Source: Isoetes taiwanensis (lineage: Eukaryota > Streptophyta > Lycopodiopsida > Isoetales > Isoetaceae). From it: a stretch of DNA of 64,000 bases. This document shows, piece after piece, positions 1 through 10,349 of the stretch (positions are counted from its first letter, which is position 1; each line of letters begins with the position of its first letter). The notes beneath the pieces were generated by a model. It made no database searches, was not told the DNA's origin, and saw only the letters and a list, made by a program, of their open reading frames with translations. The position numbers and the translations under genes are program-made. The stretch is from contig JAJEKV010000160.1 of the NCBI GenBank assembly GCA_021234155.1, forward strand, positions 847,196 to 911,195. The letters run 5' to 3'.

Positions 1-12
1 ACCTTCGGACCC

Positions 13-960
13 TTGGTGACTTATCCCACCTTTGGCAACACGAAAGGCAAACCTTTAGACCAAAGTGCTCAGGCCCACATGGAAGAATTTGAGGCTCTGG
101 CTGTCCTGAATGGTCATGCGCAACCTCAACTAAAATTCCACATCTTTTCCACCACATTGCGTGGCTCCCCTCATCAATGGCTCATGTCCAACAAAAGCCA
201 CTGGAAACAAGATTGGTCCGAAATGAAAACTGCTTTTCTTTCTCACTATGGGACCACGGATGATGATCAACTTCATCTCAAGCAACTCAATGACCTTCAA
301 CAAGAGCCCACGGAGTCTGCCCGGGATTTTGCAGACCGTCTTCACATTCTCGCCAAAGAAACTCAAGGAGTACCCCACATAGAGCCGGATCTTGGTCCGG
401 TTTCTCCAAGGACTTCCTCCAGCCTATCGGACTCATGGATCAATACGCTACCAAGACTTTGGAGCAGGCTATCGATCTTGTCAATCACTTTCATCAATGT
501 TTCTCCCGTGGCGTGGCTCTTCAGAGCTCCCTTTCATTCCACCCGCCATGGTTCCCCGACCTATTTGTTCAACCTCAACACGTAATCCGTAGCCGCAGCC
601 GATCTGGTGCCATATCTCGCAAATATCAAGGCCACTTGGCGAATGAGTGCAACTCCACCAATGGCCCGCCTCATTGTAAACGCTGCAACATGTGCAATCA
701 TGCCACGGAAGAATGCACTCGCACTCATCCTACACCTTTCCGCAACAAGATGGTTTATCAAGTGCAAACAACACCTCAGCACCAATCGCCATATCGGTGA
801 GCCACCACCGCAGCTAGCAACCCAATCAACTCTATCAGCAACAGGAGCAACAATGGGGACCCAACACACGTTCTCCTTTTGATCCTTCGAAAGCTCAGTG
901 TTATCACTGTCAAGAATGGGGTCATACCACCACGGCGTGTCCTCAACTCCCCCAAGTTCA
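13..960 (+). pseudogene. Gag region of the gypsy element
   Basis: The frame from 13 reads as a retrotransposon gag domain: a capsid-like helix set with an LRGSPHQW-type block, a WSEMKTAFLSHY block and a DFADRLHILAKE block, the usual order in plant gypsy Gag. The frame is lost near 390. It continues in other frames (from about 435) into a Cys/His-rich part. At 903-944 a canonical zinc knuckle, C-x2-C-x4-H-x4-C (CYHC, then H, then C), can be read. Gag would form the virus-like particle and the knuckle would bind the element RNA. The coding frame is broken at least twice, so no functional protein is expected as the sequence stands. Confidence 0.75.
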
Positions 961-1739
961 AAAGTGCGGCTTCGGCACCAATCAGACCACATCATCCGCC
1001 TCACGGCTTACCAACTCGGCTTGCTAATGGCAAACAAGGCCCGGCGTCCATTCTTCGGAAGCCACCTCGCGCGCCTCGGCAAATAGCACGCTATCAACCA
1101 GAAGCGCCAATCAACCTCAGATGGATCAACAAGCACAGGAAGAAATTTTTCAGGCTCTTAATCCTCCAGTCCAGCCATCAAATTGGGTTGGTTTGGTTTC
1201 ACGCCGCACCCGAGGCGTCCACGTCCCTTAACCATTATTCCTAATGGCACGCAACCCCGCCTTTTTACGGTCGACGCCATTCCTCATGCAGAAGACAAAA
1301 AGGTCCATTTTGCACCAGACTTGGAGAAACTCATGCCGAATGTCATGCCTAAAGTTCGTCAAAGCATTTTGAACCTCATGCAAGCTGCTGAAGGCCGCGA
1401 CGTTGGCTAATGTCCATGCCACCACGAGCTCAACAACGACAAGACGCACCTTCCACGCCTCAACCTCCACGCTCTCGGACATATCCCAATATCGCCATGA
1501 GGTTGACCTACTCAAAGAAGTTGCCTTTGCTTCCTTACACGCACTCCCGCGCACTGTGGATCCAGCCGATCCTTTTTCTCATGTGCCTCGGAACTCCAAG
1601 AGGAGCTAGCCAAAATCAAAATTCCTTTAAGCTTGGCTACAATTTTGAAAAACTCGTCCCGCTCTCAAGGACCGTTACCACTCGATTGTTTTAGTTGGGG
1701 CTGTTGCTACCTCTACTCCCACGGTCCATGCCACGGTGG

Positions 1740-2110
1740 GCAATCAACAAGTCAATCATGTTCAAATTGGCCGGAGGTAGCGCGGTCAATCTCATCACGG
1801 ATAAACTCCGCAAAACAAATGGGCATCAAACAACTCTATCGCGGCCCCATATGACATCAAATTGGCCAATGGCCATATCACGAGACCTCAAAGCGCCACG
1901 CCTCTTCTTCACATCAACATAGGTGATCTCAAATTCCCCTTGGAATTTGGTGTTTTGAAGGCTGGAGAAGATCCGTGTGATTATGAAATGTTGGTGCAGA
2001 CCTTTTCTCCGCCGGGCCAAGAGCATTCACATCGGGCCACGGATCGCTTAGTCATCATTGATGGTCACCTCAATGCCACCATGGACTTGGAAACAGCAAA
2101 ATCATTTCCG
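1740..2110 (+). pseudogene. Retroviral-type aspartic protease region of the gypsy element
   Basis: The block LAGGSAVNLI (about 1770-1800) aligns with the active-site loop of plant gypsy proteases, normally a D-(T/G/S)-G-S core followed by hydrophobics. The catalytic Asp is replaced by Ala here. A following frame (from 1862) keeps the beta-strand-rich part typical of the fold up to about 2110. The protease would cut the Gag-Pol polyprotein. With the Asp missing and the frame shifted it is inactive as written, though one base error could explain the change. Confidence 0.5.
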
Positions 2111-2423
2111 CCGACAATGCTGAACCCTCTCTCCGGACACACCGACTCGAGGACGCCCGCAATATTTATCAAGTTCGGGGCTCCACCGCGAAGTCCGCCT
2201 CTCGTCATCCTACCCCGGTATGCTGATCCTTGGGGAGAAATGACTCTTGATCAGGACCAGGCTGTGGCTGCTTTGCTTGACCCTTACCTGGCTCCTTGCA
2301 ATCGAATCCAATGTGTTGATCACTTTTCAGACGCCGAACCTCCCGCAGCCTCCCGCATTGGAAGTACACGCCGCCATGAAGCAACCCCGCTGAGGAAACT
2401 CAAGAACCTCTCTTTTCACCACC

Positions 2424-3560
2424 TTGAGCACCACGCATCCCCGTTATGCTTCAACCTCCTGCTCATATTGTCGGGACATGGAAGTTATCCCCCATATTCA
2501 GACTTCTGACGTAGAGATTGTGGACGTAGGCAACAATCAGCCTGTCCGAATTGCTGCCAATCTTCCCACACCCTATCATAACAGGGGGGCCACGCTTTTC
2601 AAAAAGTTCAAACACATTTTACCGGAGCTACTGAGATCTTCCGGGGGATCAACAAAACCTTGGGGGAACTCACCATTCCTACCAAGTCTGATGCACGCCC
2701 AGTCTAGCAACGAAAGCATCGGCTCAACCCCAATTACCGTGATCGTCAAGGCAGAAATTGACAAACTCCTTGCTGCAGGTTTGATCTATGAGGTCAAACA
2801 TTCTGAGTGGGTGAGCCCCATCGTCATTGCACTCAAACACAATGGTAAGATCCGCGTTTGTGTGGACTACCGAAAACTCAATCAGGCCACGGAGCGTGAT
2901 CATTTTCCCCTTCCCTTCACAGACCAGGTTCTGGAAGAGGTTGCTGGACATGAGATGTACTCCTTCATGGATGGTTTTTCTGGCTACAATCAGATCTCAA
3001 TCAAAGAATCTGATCAATTCAAGACTACCTTCACCACCCCGTGGGGCACTTTTGCCTACAAGGTGGTTCCTTTTGGATTATCAAACTCTCCATCCACGTT
3101 TCAACGTATCATGCTCTCAGTTTTTCATGATTTTATGAAGGAAAATCCCTTCTTGCAAATTTTTCAAGATGACTTCTCTGCCTACAATTCCATGGCTGAC
3201 CATTTGGATAAATTGGAACTTGTCTTTCAGAAATGTGATGAGTCCGGCATTAGTCTCAATCCCAAGAAATGCACCTTTTGCGTCACTTCAGGTGTTCTGT
3301 TGGGACATGTGGTCAGCAAAGCAGGTATCACCACGGATCTCGCCAAAATCACCGTGGTGCTCAAGGTTCAAGCACCAGCCAATATAAAGGAAACACGCTC
3401 TTTCTTGGGTAAGGTCAATTATTACTCCACCTTCATTCCTGGACTCGCAGCCATTGCAGATCCCATTCATAAACTCACGGGTGATGAATCCACCTGGGCT
3501 TGGAATTCCCAAAGGATGTCGCTTTCCAACAGCTTGAAGCTCTTGCTTACTCAGCCCCGG
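2424..3560 (+). pseudogene. Reverse transcriptase domain of the gypsy element
   Basis: One open frame of 468 codons (2424-3830) covers the whole RT palm and fingers. Visible blocks in order are the VSPIVIALKHNGKIRVCVDY fingers motif, the FMDGFSGYNQI block with the first catalytic Asp, a PFGLSNSPSTFQR block, the catalytic box FQDDFSAY in place of the usual YxDD, the LGHVVS connection, and the RSFLGKVNYY block. This is the Tat/Athila-type RT order. The enzyme copies element RNA into cDNA in the virus-like particle. RT is the best-preserved part of the element. Beyond about 3530 the frame leaves the RNase H sequence. Confidence 0.9.
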
Positions 3561-3569
3561 TTCTTGTTC

Positions 3570-3990
3570 CTCCTCAATGGGACAAGCCCTTTCATGTCCA
3601 TGTCGATGTCTCCGGCCTTTGCTATTGAGCCGTTCTTTCTCAAGAATATGATCGCACACCGACAAACCAAACCGCCACGCCCGGCCGGAAACTCAATTAC
3701 GCTGAACGCAACTACTCGCCCGCAGGCGAGAAGCCTTGGGTTTAATTTTACGCGTCCAACGCTCCGTCACTATCTTTTTTGGGCGGTCAAATCAAATCTT
3801 TTGTTGACCACCGTGCACTTCTTTACTTGATCAACAAATCCACGCCCACGGGCCGCATTGCTCTTTGGGTCCTCCTTCGCAAGAATTTGCACCTTTTGAA
3901 ATTGTTCACAAGGCCGCAAATCTCATGTTGTCCCCGGATTATCTTTCACGATCCACACGGATGATCCCTCCACCGGAGTCTCGGGCGCTT
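3570..3990 (+). pseudogene. RNase H region of the gypsy element, frame-broken
   Basis: Pieces of RNase H lie in three frames. FHVHVDVS-like residues near 3590 carry the first catalytic Asp. An LNYAERNYSP block lies near 3690, then a GGQIKSFVDHRALLYLINK block (3779-3840) with the late DH pair, and a final block ending in DYLSR-like residues near 3950. This order is diagnostic for Ty3/gypsy RNase H, which removes RNA from the RNA/DNA hybrid. At least three frame changes separate the pieces. Confidence 0.7.
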
Positions 3991-4139
3991 TTTCCGACGC
4001 TCAACTCTTTTACGGTCGCGGCAACACCTCATTGGTTTCATGACTTTCCGCGTTATCTCCTCACAGCTCTTCCACCAGAGGACGCCACGCTCTCTCCGAC
4101 CAGCGACAATCCTGCCGCCATCAATTTCTCCGCCGAGGT

Positions 4140-5345
4140 CCGCGGACTACACCATGGTTGCGGGCCATCTTTACAAAAGGGTAAGGATACAATCCTTCAC
4201 GCGGCTGTGTTCTCCCTCATGAGGTCCCGGATATTGTTCGAGAAGCCCATGAAGGGCTCCGGTGGTGGTCATTTTCATGGAGACACCACGGCACGCCAAA
4301 ATCCTTCTTGCCGGGTTATTTTTGGCCCACTCTTCAAAGGCGCCACGCCCACGCCCAAGCCGCGTGTGATGCTTGCCGGCGGTGGGGGGCCCACGCCCGT
4401 GGCGCTCTTCCTTTGACGCCCGGTTGCCCGCCACTTCCCTTCAGCAAATGGGGAATGGATTTTGTGGGACCCATCGATCCTCCGCGCGGCACACCCGTGC
4501 ACGCTACATTTGTTCTCACCGACCACGCTACCAAATGGGCGGAAGCTTGCGCACTTCCGGACAACAACTGCGGCCCAGCCATACCAAAGTCATCTATCAA
4601 CAAACCATCACGCGATTCGGCTGCCCCACGGAGCTGGTCAGTGATCGTGGTGTCCATTTTATCAATCACACCATCAAGGAGCTGACGGATTATCTCCTGA
4701 TACATCATCACAAGAGCACACCTTACTATCCTCGAGGGAATGGTTTGGCTGAAAAAACCAACAAAACTCGGGTCACAATTCTCAAGAAAATTTGTGGCGC
4801 TTCGACCACTTGGACCGGCAAAACAAGCTTCCTACTTGTTCTTTGGGCTTACAATACTTGTTTCAAAATAGCTACAGGTCACACCCCTTTCAAATTGGTT
4901 TATGGTCAAGAAGCTCTCATGCCGTTTGAATACATACTTCCAACACTCCGTTTTCAACTGGCTATTGCCCATAATCCGCCTGCTGCACTCAAAGAAAGGG
5001 TTTATCAATTGGAACAGTTGGATGAACTTAGAAGAGATGCTTATATTCGTGTTCTTCATGGACAACAGTTGCAAAAATCCTTACATGACAAACGGTGAAG
5101 ACAAAAACATTCAACGAAGGAGATTTGGTTCTTCTTTATGATTCTCGATTTACAAAACTTTTAGGGGTAAACTTAAGTTTCGTTGGTTTGGCCCTTATCA
5201 AATTGTTCAAGTGGTTCGACCCGGCGTTTTTCAACCGGGTTGAGTTAGATGGCACTCCATTACCTACATCGGTTAATGGCTTTCGCCTCAAAACATTTCA
5301 TACAACGAAAGTGCACATCCACAAAACGATCTTTCGTTCGGCACA
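4140..5345 (+). pseudogene. Integrase region of the gypsy element
   Basis: A zinc-binding HHCC domain is readable at about 4230-4390: an EAHEGSGGGHFH-type pair of His, then ACDAC with the two Cys. The catalytic core follows: WGMDFVGPID with the first Asp (about 4450-4480), then after a frame change LVSDRGVHF with the second Asp (about 4635-4665), and NGLAEKTNK with the Glu (about 4740-4765). The C-terminal part continues to a frame change near 5095 and then a GDLVLLYDSRF block and a GFRLKTFH block. No chromodomain is seen, which fits Tat/Athila. Integrase inserts the cDNA into the genome. Confidence 0.8.
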
Positions 5346-6299
5346 TACACACAGTGAGATAGTGACTAAACCGGCGGCATATTTATATTATAGGTGGAAT
5401 TTTTTACAAAATGTGGGCGCAGCCCGGCTATTTCGCTATGGGCGCGCCCTATATACAAAACGGGCTCGAGAGCCCTATCTACTAAGTCCTAAGAAGAAAA
5501 ACCCTCTACTCGGGTTTGGAGCAGAGGTGATGCGAGGATGTGGTAGAGGTTCGCTCGGATCCGAAGGTCGCGAGAACCACCTCCATCCCGTTGGTCTCGA
5601 AGTGGGATGTTCAGCCATCCCGCACACCCAACCGTCCATTCTCACGCCACGATTGTGGCGGCGCGAGAGGTCCGGACAATTCATCTTGCGGGTAATCCAC
5701 TCGGCGGTTCGTGGGCATAGTGCGGTCCCTCGTTTCAAAACCGGCGGCGGCCATCTTTGGCGCCATCGGATGCCTTCGTTTACTCCCGGTTCGTCTTATA
5801 TAGCCAAGCGAGGAACTCCTTGTCGGCGTGGACCAATCACATAAATCGCCAAGCGTGTTTTGCAATGCAAGGTCTGTTTCTAAAATGAGAATCTTTTCCC
5901 GCCGCATATCTAGCCATGGTACCTTGACACATTCCTTTTAATGATATCCCACTTCGAAGTTGCGGCATTGAATGCCATTTCTTCTTTTTCACGCCCGTCG
6001 GACATTAATGTGTGTCCTTTGCCCACTGTCACATCCCATCATTCTCTCGCCTCATCTCCACCATTCATTTCTTCTCCATTTGTTGTTTGGGGACTTAGCC
6101 ACATTTTTGCCTCTCAAATCGCCTCCTTGGCATCTTTCGACACTGGCACCATCAGCGGTTGCGGCTTCGCCCTTATCATGCCCCTTAGCCCCACCTTTTG
6201 CGGCGCCCTAAACCTTTTACCGTCTCTGCGCCTCGTCTTTTGTTCTCTGCTCTCGCCTTCTTCAAGCAGTTCCTTCTATTAGAGCGGCTTTTAGCCATC
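5346..6299. other. Non-coding stretch between pol and the second ORF of the gypsy element
   Basis: No supported gene. Small open frames here lack recognisable domains. The stretch holds a TATA-like CCTATATAC at about 5448 and a short inverted GGGCTCGAGAGCCC at 5462. An LTR or an inter-ORF leader are both possible; with no second copy in the window it cannot be decided. Confidence 0.3.
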
Positions 6300-6761
6300 A
6301 TGGCTGCCCCCAAACTTTCTACACTTCAAACACGCTCCAAGGGATGCGACTCTTTTGGTGCGTGTCTTTCTCGGGCGCCCACCTTCGAGAGGCCCTTGTT
6401 GGTCCGAGTCGGGGAAGTGGCGGGGCATACAAGCTTTTCTGAATTTTCACAAATGGAGCTCCAGGCCCCAAATCCGGTAGCACTTGCGGCGGAGTTCATC
6501 GCACACATCGTCAACGGCGGGAAGGATTTGCTCACGGTGGTCGATGGCACCACCATTTTACTTACTCGGCATTTGATTTACGAGGTATTCCACATCCCTT
6601 TGCAAAAACCTTCGTCTCTTGGGCTGCTTTACGGGACATGGGCGTCCCTTTCGGTTGGCGCTATTGCTTATCAAGCCAACCGGCATCGCCTCACAAATAT
6701 TGCCAAACCTCATGAGACTTTTGTGAAGTTTACGTGGAAAATTGCTTGGGCATTCCATTAA
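6300..6761 (+). pseudogene. Downstream extra ORF of the gypsy element, N-terminal part
   Basis: The ATG at 6300 starts a frame of 154 codons (MAAPKLSTLQ) that contains an LLTVVDGTTILLTRHLIYEV-type block. That block resembles the 'putative plant transposon protein' region found in second ORFs of Tat/Athila elements, where a variable loop is followed by a helix ending in an F-x-I-P-L segment. Its biochemical role in such elements is unknown. The frame closes at 6761, but fragments of the same style continue in other frames (6734-7105, 7130-7507). I infer one original ORF joined to the coiled-coil part below and broken by indels. Confidence 0.45.
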
Positions 6762-7401
6762 GAACACCCACATCAATAAGCCGTTTTATAATATGGTCAT
6801 CTTGCCATTCACTCCACTCTGCATGTCGATTGGCCTCGGCTTTTATTCTCACCAGTCTTCTTCAAAGTAGGCCGCGTGGGCTACCCCCTCCTCTGTCTCT
6901 CACGAAATTTCCGTGGGTGGCCATCTTCAGGCCCTCATTCGTCATTATCTTCCAGTTCTTGAGAGCCCTTCCACTTCCCATACCTCCACTCGGTAGCTCT
7001 CTGCATTTCGGCGTCCAACTCAACAAAGGCTGTACCTTCCGCCACACCTCCCTCGTCTGTTCAACATCGGACCACGCGTATCCTGTCTCCTCTTCTTCCC
7101 TCTGAGGAGGCCCGCCTTCCAATTCCGTCATGCCTCTCAACAATCTCGGACAAAGGCGCGGGGGGGGGGCCTCCCCATCCTCGGCGACTTCGTGTACAAA
7201 TTCCAAGCAAGATGTTCAAGCGGCCGCCGCCTTGCGCCTCCATGCGATCTGGGAGGCTCTCATGGCGGTGTTCAAAGGCCCCTCGAGGCTTCCGATCTTT
7301 GTTCAAAGAGACCTTCAAGCTGCCACGCCCATGTTCAAACCCCGGAAGCCCAACTTCAAGAAAAAGCGGCTCTATTACAGGGCCCGTGATAGATCTCACG
7401 A

Positions 7402-8433
7402 TTGCTTTCGAGAATCGACCCACCTACTTACGGGGATCAGCAGCGCGCAGCCCAAACTGAAATTCAGGACTTATTGGAACAGAACAAGTCCAAAGATACC
7501 CTTCTGAGTGACAAGGAAAAACACATTGCTAAGCTAGACACCTTGTACTCCGAGCTTTGTGACAATTACAGCACTCAAGTTCAAAATCTCACTGAGCGTG
7601 AAGCTCGACTCACCTCCCTTGAAGCTCAGCTTTCCACGCTCACCAATCAGTTAACGTCCCTCCAGACTCAGCTTTTGGAGGCTCAGAAACAAAAGGTCAT
7701 CGATGACGCGGAGATTGCCACGCTTCGCCTCCATACCCCGGGGCAATCCTCTTCACATGCCACGCTTCCTGGAAAACGGGTCCGTGATCAGTCCCGTCTT
7801 TTGTTAGAAAAAGAGCATCGGATCCGTGACCTTGAACATCAGCTCCAGCAAGCAGTTCAATCTGCTGAGGAGGCCCAAACCAAACAGGAGGGATATCTTG
7901 ACATTGCCACCAACATCCCGGTGGACTTCTCTACTCCTTCCAGCTATCTTGACTATGTGGTGGCCCGACGGCACCTCTTTCTTTTGAAATGGTACGCGGC
8001 CAATGGCAATGTTCATCAACAGCCACTCAAAAGTATGGACTTCCTTCGAATCTGGCCGGATCTTTCTATAGAAGACAAGGGTTTATTTTGTGCACTCTTA
8101 GTCTTTGATCAGCTCACGGTTGAAGATCCTGAATTAGTCATCTTCCGAGTTGTTCAGCCCATGGCTTATGTTTTTCATGACTTCTACCTGGCGGATCTCC
8201 AGGATAAATTCCGGGATGAGGCCCATCGTGTTTTTCAAGGCAACTCAAATGCTGCTTGGTTATTATCACCAACCAACAAATATTTCCAGGATCCTGCTCA
8301 GTCTCAGACTTTTGAACAAGAGTACATGCCTGAATTGGCTCAGCACTTACCTCTGTGGCAGGTTGAAACGTTGGAACAGCCTCTATGTTACAGCTTATAT
8401 GCAGAAGTTTGTAGACACAATCGTGTGCGGTAA
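7402..8433 (+). CDS. Coiled-coil C-terminal part of the extra gypsy ORF, ending in a chimeric tail
   Basis: This is the longest downstream frame, 343 codons. Residues about 20-160 show heptad-like spacing of Leu with dense Glu, Lys and Gln (LEQNKSKDTLLSDKEKHIAK, then LTSLEAQLSTLTNQLTSLQT), a strong coiled-coil prediction by eye. Residues 170-320 are globular-looking, with many Phe, Trp and Leu. The last ~18 residues, from base 8378 on, do not belong to the gypsy element. They are read from the Element I repeat, where in a different frame this sequence encodes the end of the Ulp1-like protease. The stop is therefore acquired. There is no match to a known enzyme. The start is uncertain because the upstream part is frame-broken. 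Confidence 0.5.
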   Translation: MLSRIDPPTYGDQQRAAQTEIQDLLEQNKSKDTLLSDKEKHIAKLDTLYSELCDNYSTQVQNLTEREARLTSLEAQLSTLTNQLTSLQTQLLEAQKQKVIDDAEIATLRLHTPGQSSSHATLPGKRVRDQSRLLLEKEHRIRDLEHQLQQAVQSAEEAQTKQEGYLDIATNIPVDFSTPSSYLDYVVARRHLFLLKWYAANGNVHQQPLKSMDFLRIWPDLSIEDKGLFCALLVFDQLTVEDPELVIFRVVQPMAYVFHDFYLADLQDKFRDEAHRVFQGNSNAAWLLSPTNKYFQDPAQSQTFEQEYMPELAQHLPLWQVETLEQPLCYSLYAEVCRHNRVR

Positions 8434-8636
8434 AACTACCAATGTGAGTGTCTCATGCCTTTTGTCTTGAAAACAAGTGATGGTTGTCACATTTGCAGAT
8501 TACCCAAAATTGGTTCTTGCCAAAGTATGCAAAGGATCGTCGTGATGTTCTCATCCGAGCACTACTCCAGGAGTTAGACCACATTCACATCGCACCCAAA
8601 ACCATTAGACCAGCTGGTACTAGTAAATGTGGCTGA
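8378..8636 (+). pseudogene. Ulp1-like (C48) cysteine protease, C-terminal exons only, copy 1
   Basis: Only the last two exons survive. The first reads SLYVTAYMQKFVDTIVCGKT just after the expected catalytic Cys, which is lost at the truncation point. A GT-AG intron (about 8441-8498) follows. The final exon (8499-8636) runs from ITQNWFLPKYAKDRRDV to a TGA at 8634-8636. The full context is visible in copy 2 (29172-30233). Confidence 0.5.
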
Positions 8637-8776
8637 GAAAGCCTATCCCCATTGTCACTGATAAACATTATTCGATTGTAAAATATACATTTTTTCATTG
8701 AATTTTAATGAATAAAATTTCTTTTTATTCAACTCCACCATATTTTATTGATAAATTGCATGTTCCTTCATAGCAG

Positions 8777-9786
8777 GTGTACAGAAAAGGTTGATAGTGT
8801 TTGATATCAATAATATTTTGGCAAAACAAATACAGAGAACTTTGGTAGCAGATGATCAGCTAGTTGGAAACTATGATATAATAGGCAAGAAAGTGTTGTT
8901 TTTAAGGCCCCACCTAGACGAATTCCTCGAATTTGTATTTGATCACTTTGAAGTAGGAATATGGTCATCAATAGCTCCATGGAACCTATCAAGAGTAGTG
9001 GATAAAATCTTCACAATGACGCAGGATAAGGGACTTAAGGTTCACCTTCGATGGAAGCAACCTGTTTGGAGCTACCTTTCCGGGATGCACACCTTTGACT
9101 AATTTGGAGGGAATTGGTGGAGTGTGTGGTATGGTCATATCCAGCTTGTCACATTGCAAAGGACAAGACATACAAGATCCCAAAAAGGGAGATGGACAAA
9201 GCCATGAGCAACCTCCATGCTATATCATTGTATGAGGGTAGATAATATTGAGAAGCTTGAAAACTTTCTCAACTAGTGGTTTGTAAAATTTATGAGAAAA
9301 ATAATTCTTTGTGTGTGATGTGTAATTCTATTCAAGCATTCAATTCATAATTTTTTTTTCTATAGTATGAGTCCCATTTTCAGTCTGAGTCCCAAAATTC
9401 GAGATTTGACCCACTTTAATTAAATGCGACTTTTTGTATCTGAAGCCAATTGAGTTTATATACGAGAAGTATCCGGACAGGAATGAGAGTAACATATTAA
9501 TAGTAAACGACTCCGAGTACAAGATGCTTTTCAATCCCAACGAAAATTGCATATGTCCACCTTCATGGCAAGAAAAAGATGTGGAAGACACAGGTCTCTT
9601 GACACTTTTGAAACCATGGCTAGAGGGTCTGTTGATAGCAACAGCTCGCAACAAAAGATGTGAAGCAGAACCCTTTACGCAATCCAACCAACGTACTAAC
9701 AACAGCTGTATGGAGGCAAATAGTTTCAAAGGGCTATAGGAACAGAGATGGCATGTTCAGGCTATGGAAAAGCTGCAAGAAAGTAA
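8777..9786 (+). pseudogene. NIF/FCP1-like (HAD superfamily) phosphatase homologue, copy 1
   Basis: Two exon blocks match the plant NLI-interacting-factor (SCP/FCP1-like) HAD domain. Block 1 (8777-9100) has FDINNIL in place of the DxDGT nucleophile loop, LRPHLDEFLEFVFDHFEVG and WSSIAPWN (motif II Ser). Block 2 (9440-9740) has NDSEYKMLFNP in place of the acidic DDSP motif IV, then CPPSW. In plants a DxNG version of the nucleophile loop is common in one NIF subfamily, so Asn alone does not prove inactivity. Compared with copy 2, this copy has frame-changing differences near 9020-9100 and 9645, all next to CAG/CTG. Related host proteins dephosphorylate phospho-Ser, for example in the RNA polymerase II tail. 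The function here is unknown. Confidence 0.6.
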
Positions 9787-10349
9787 CATACTGAAACAAC
9801 AAAAAAATATATACTGGCTTCACATCGGCTGTGACTAGATTTTGAATGTAATTTAATGTTAATTTAAAACATAAACAACAAACTTGTATATATTGGCTTC
9901 ATATCTCCTGTGACCAGGTTGTATATCTTGTTGTGATATCTAATACAAGAGTTTTTGTCTCCATACATCAATCTACATGTTGCACTTTCTGCTTTATTTC
10001 ATGAATCAAAAGAAAAGCTATTGATATCCTTTATAACAGAATAGTTTAACTTCTTGATGCAACAATTGATAAACATTTTATACTTTCTGATTTACATTGT
10101 GCTTGGAAACAGAAGATATTGTGTGATACTGAAATTGAAGTATCAAAATGTACTTCAGACTAAAAAATAAGTAAGAAAAAACTTGCAGCAATCGACTAGC
10201 TTTCTGAACTTAACAGAAGATGATGGCAAATATGAAAGTTCCTTTGTACAGAACTTAGTCATATGCACTCAACAATCTCAGGTAGGCTTGATATAAGCAT
10301 GTCATGCACCTCTCTTGTGATCATATATGTTGTACGTGCCCCCTTCAAC
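9787..10349. other. AT-rich non-coding part of Element I between the convergent genes
   Basis: No ORF with recognisable content. It lies between the 3' ends of the NIF-like gene (plus) and the transposase gene (minus), so it probably holds both polyadenylation regions. The same sequence in copy 2 is interrupted at 31618 by a 1-kb insertion. Confidence 0.5.

Larger units (their letters stand above)
1..8377 (+). mobile_element. Ty3/gypsy LTR retrotransposon, Tat/Athila-like, partial and frame-broken
   Basis: The order gag, CCHC zinc knuckle, protease, reverse transcriptase, RNase H, integrase, then an extra ORF downstream of pol is that of the chromodomain-less Tat/Athila branch of plant Ty3/gypsy elements. 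The window opens inside gag, so the 5' LTR is outside. Integrity is poor: the polyprotein reading frame changes many times, although conserved blocks are recognisable in sequence. The 3' end is not seen. At 8378 the sequence switches without a break to the Element I repeat, so the element is truncated there or was fused to it by rearrangement. Some frame breaks may be sequencing errors (see the CHG finding). Confidence 0.85.
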
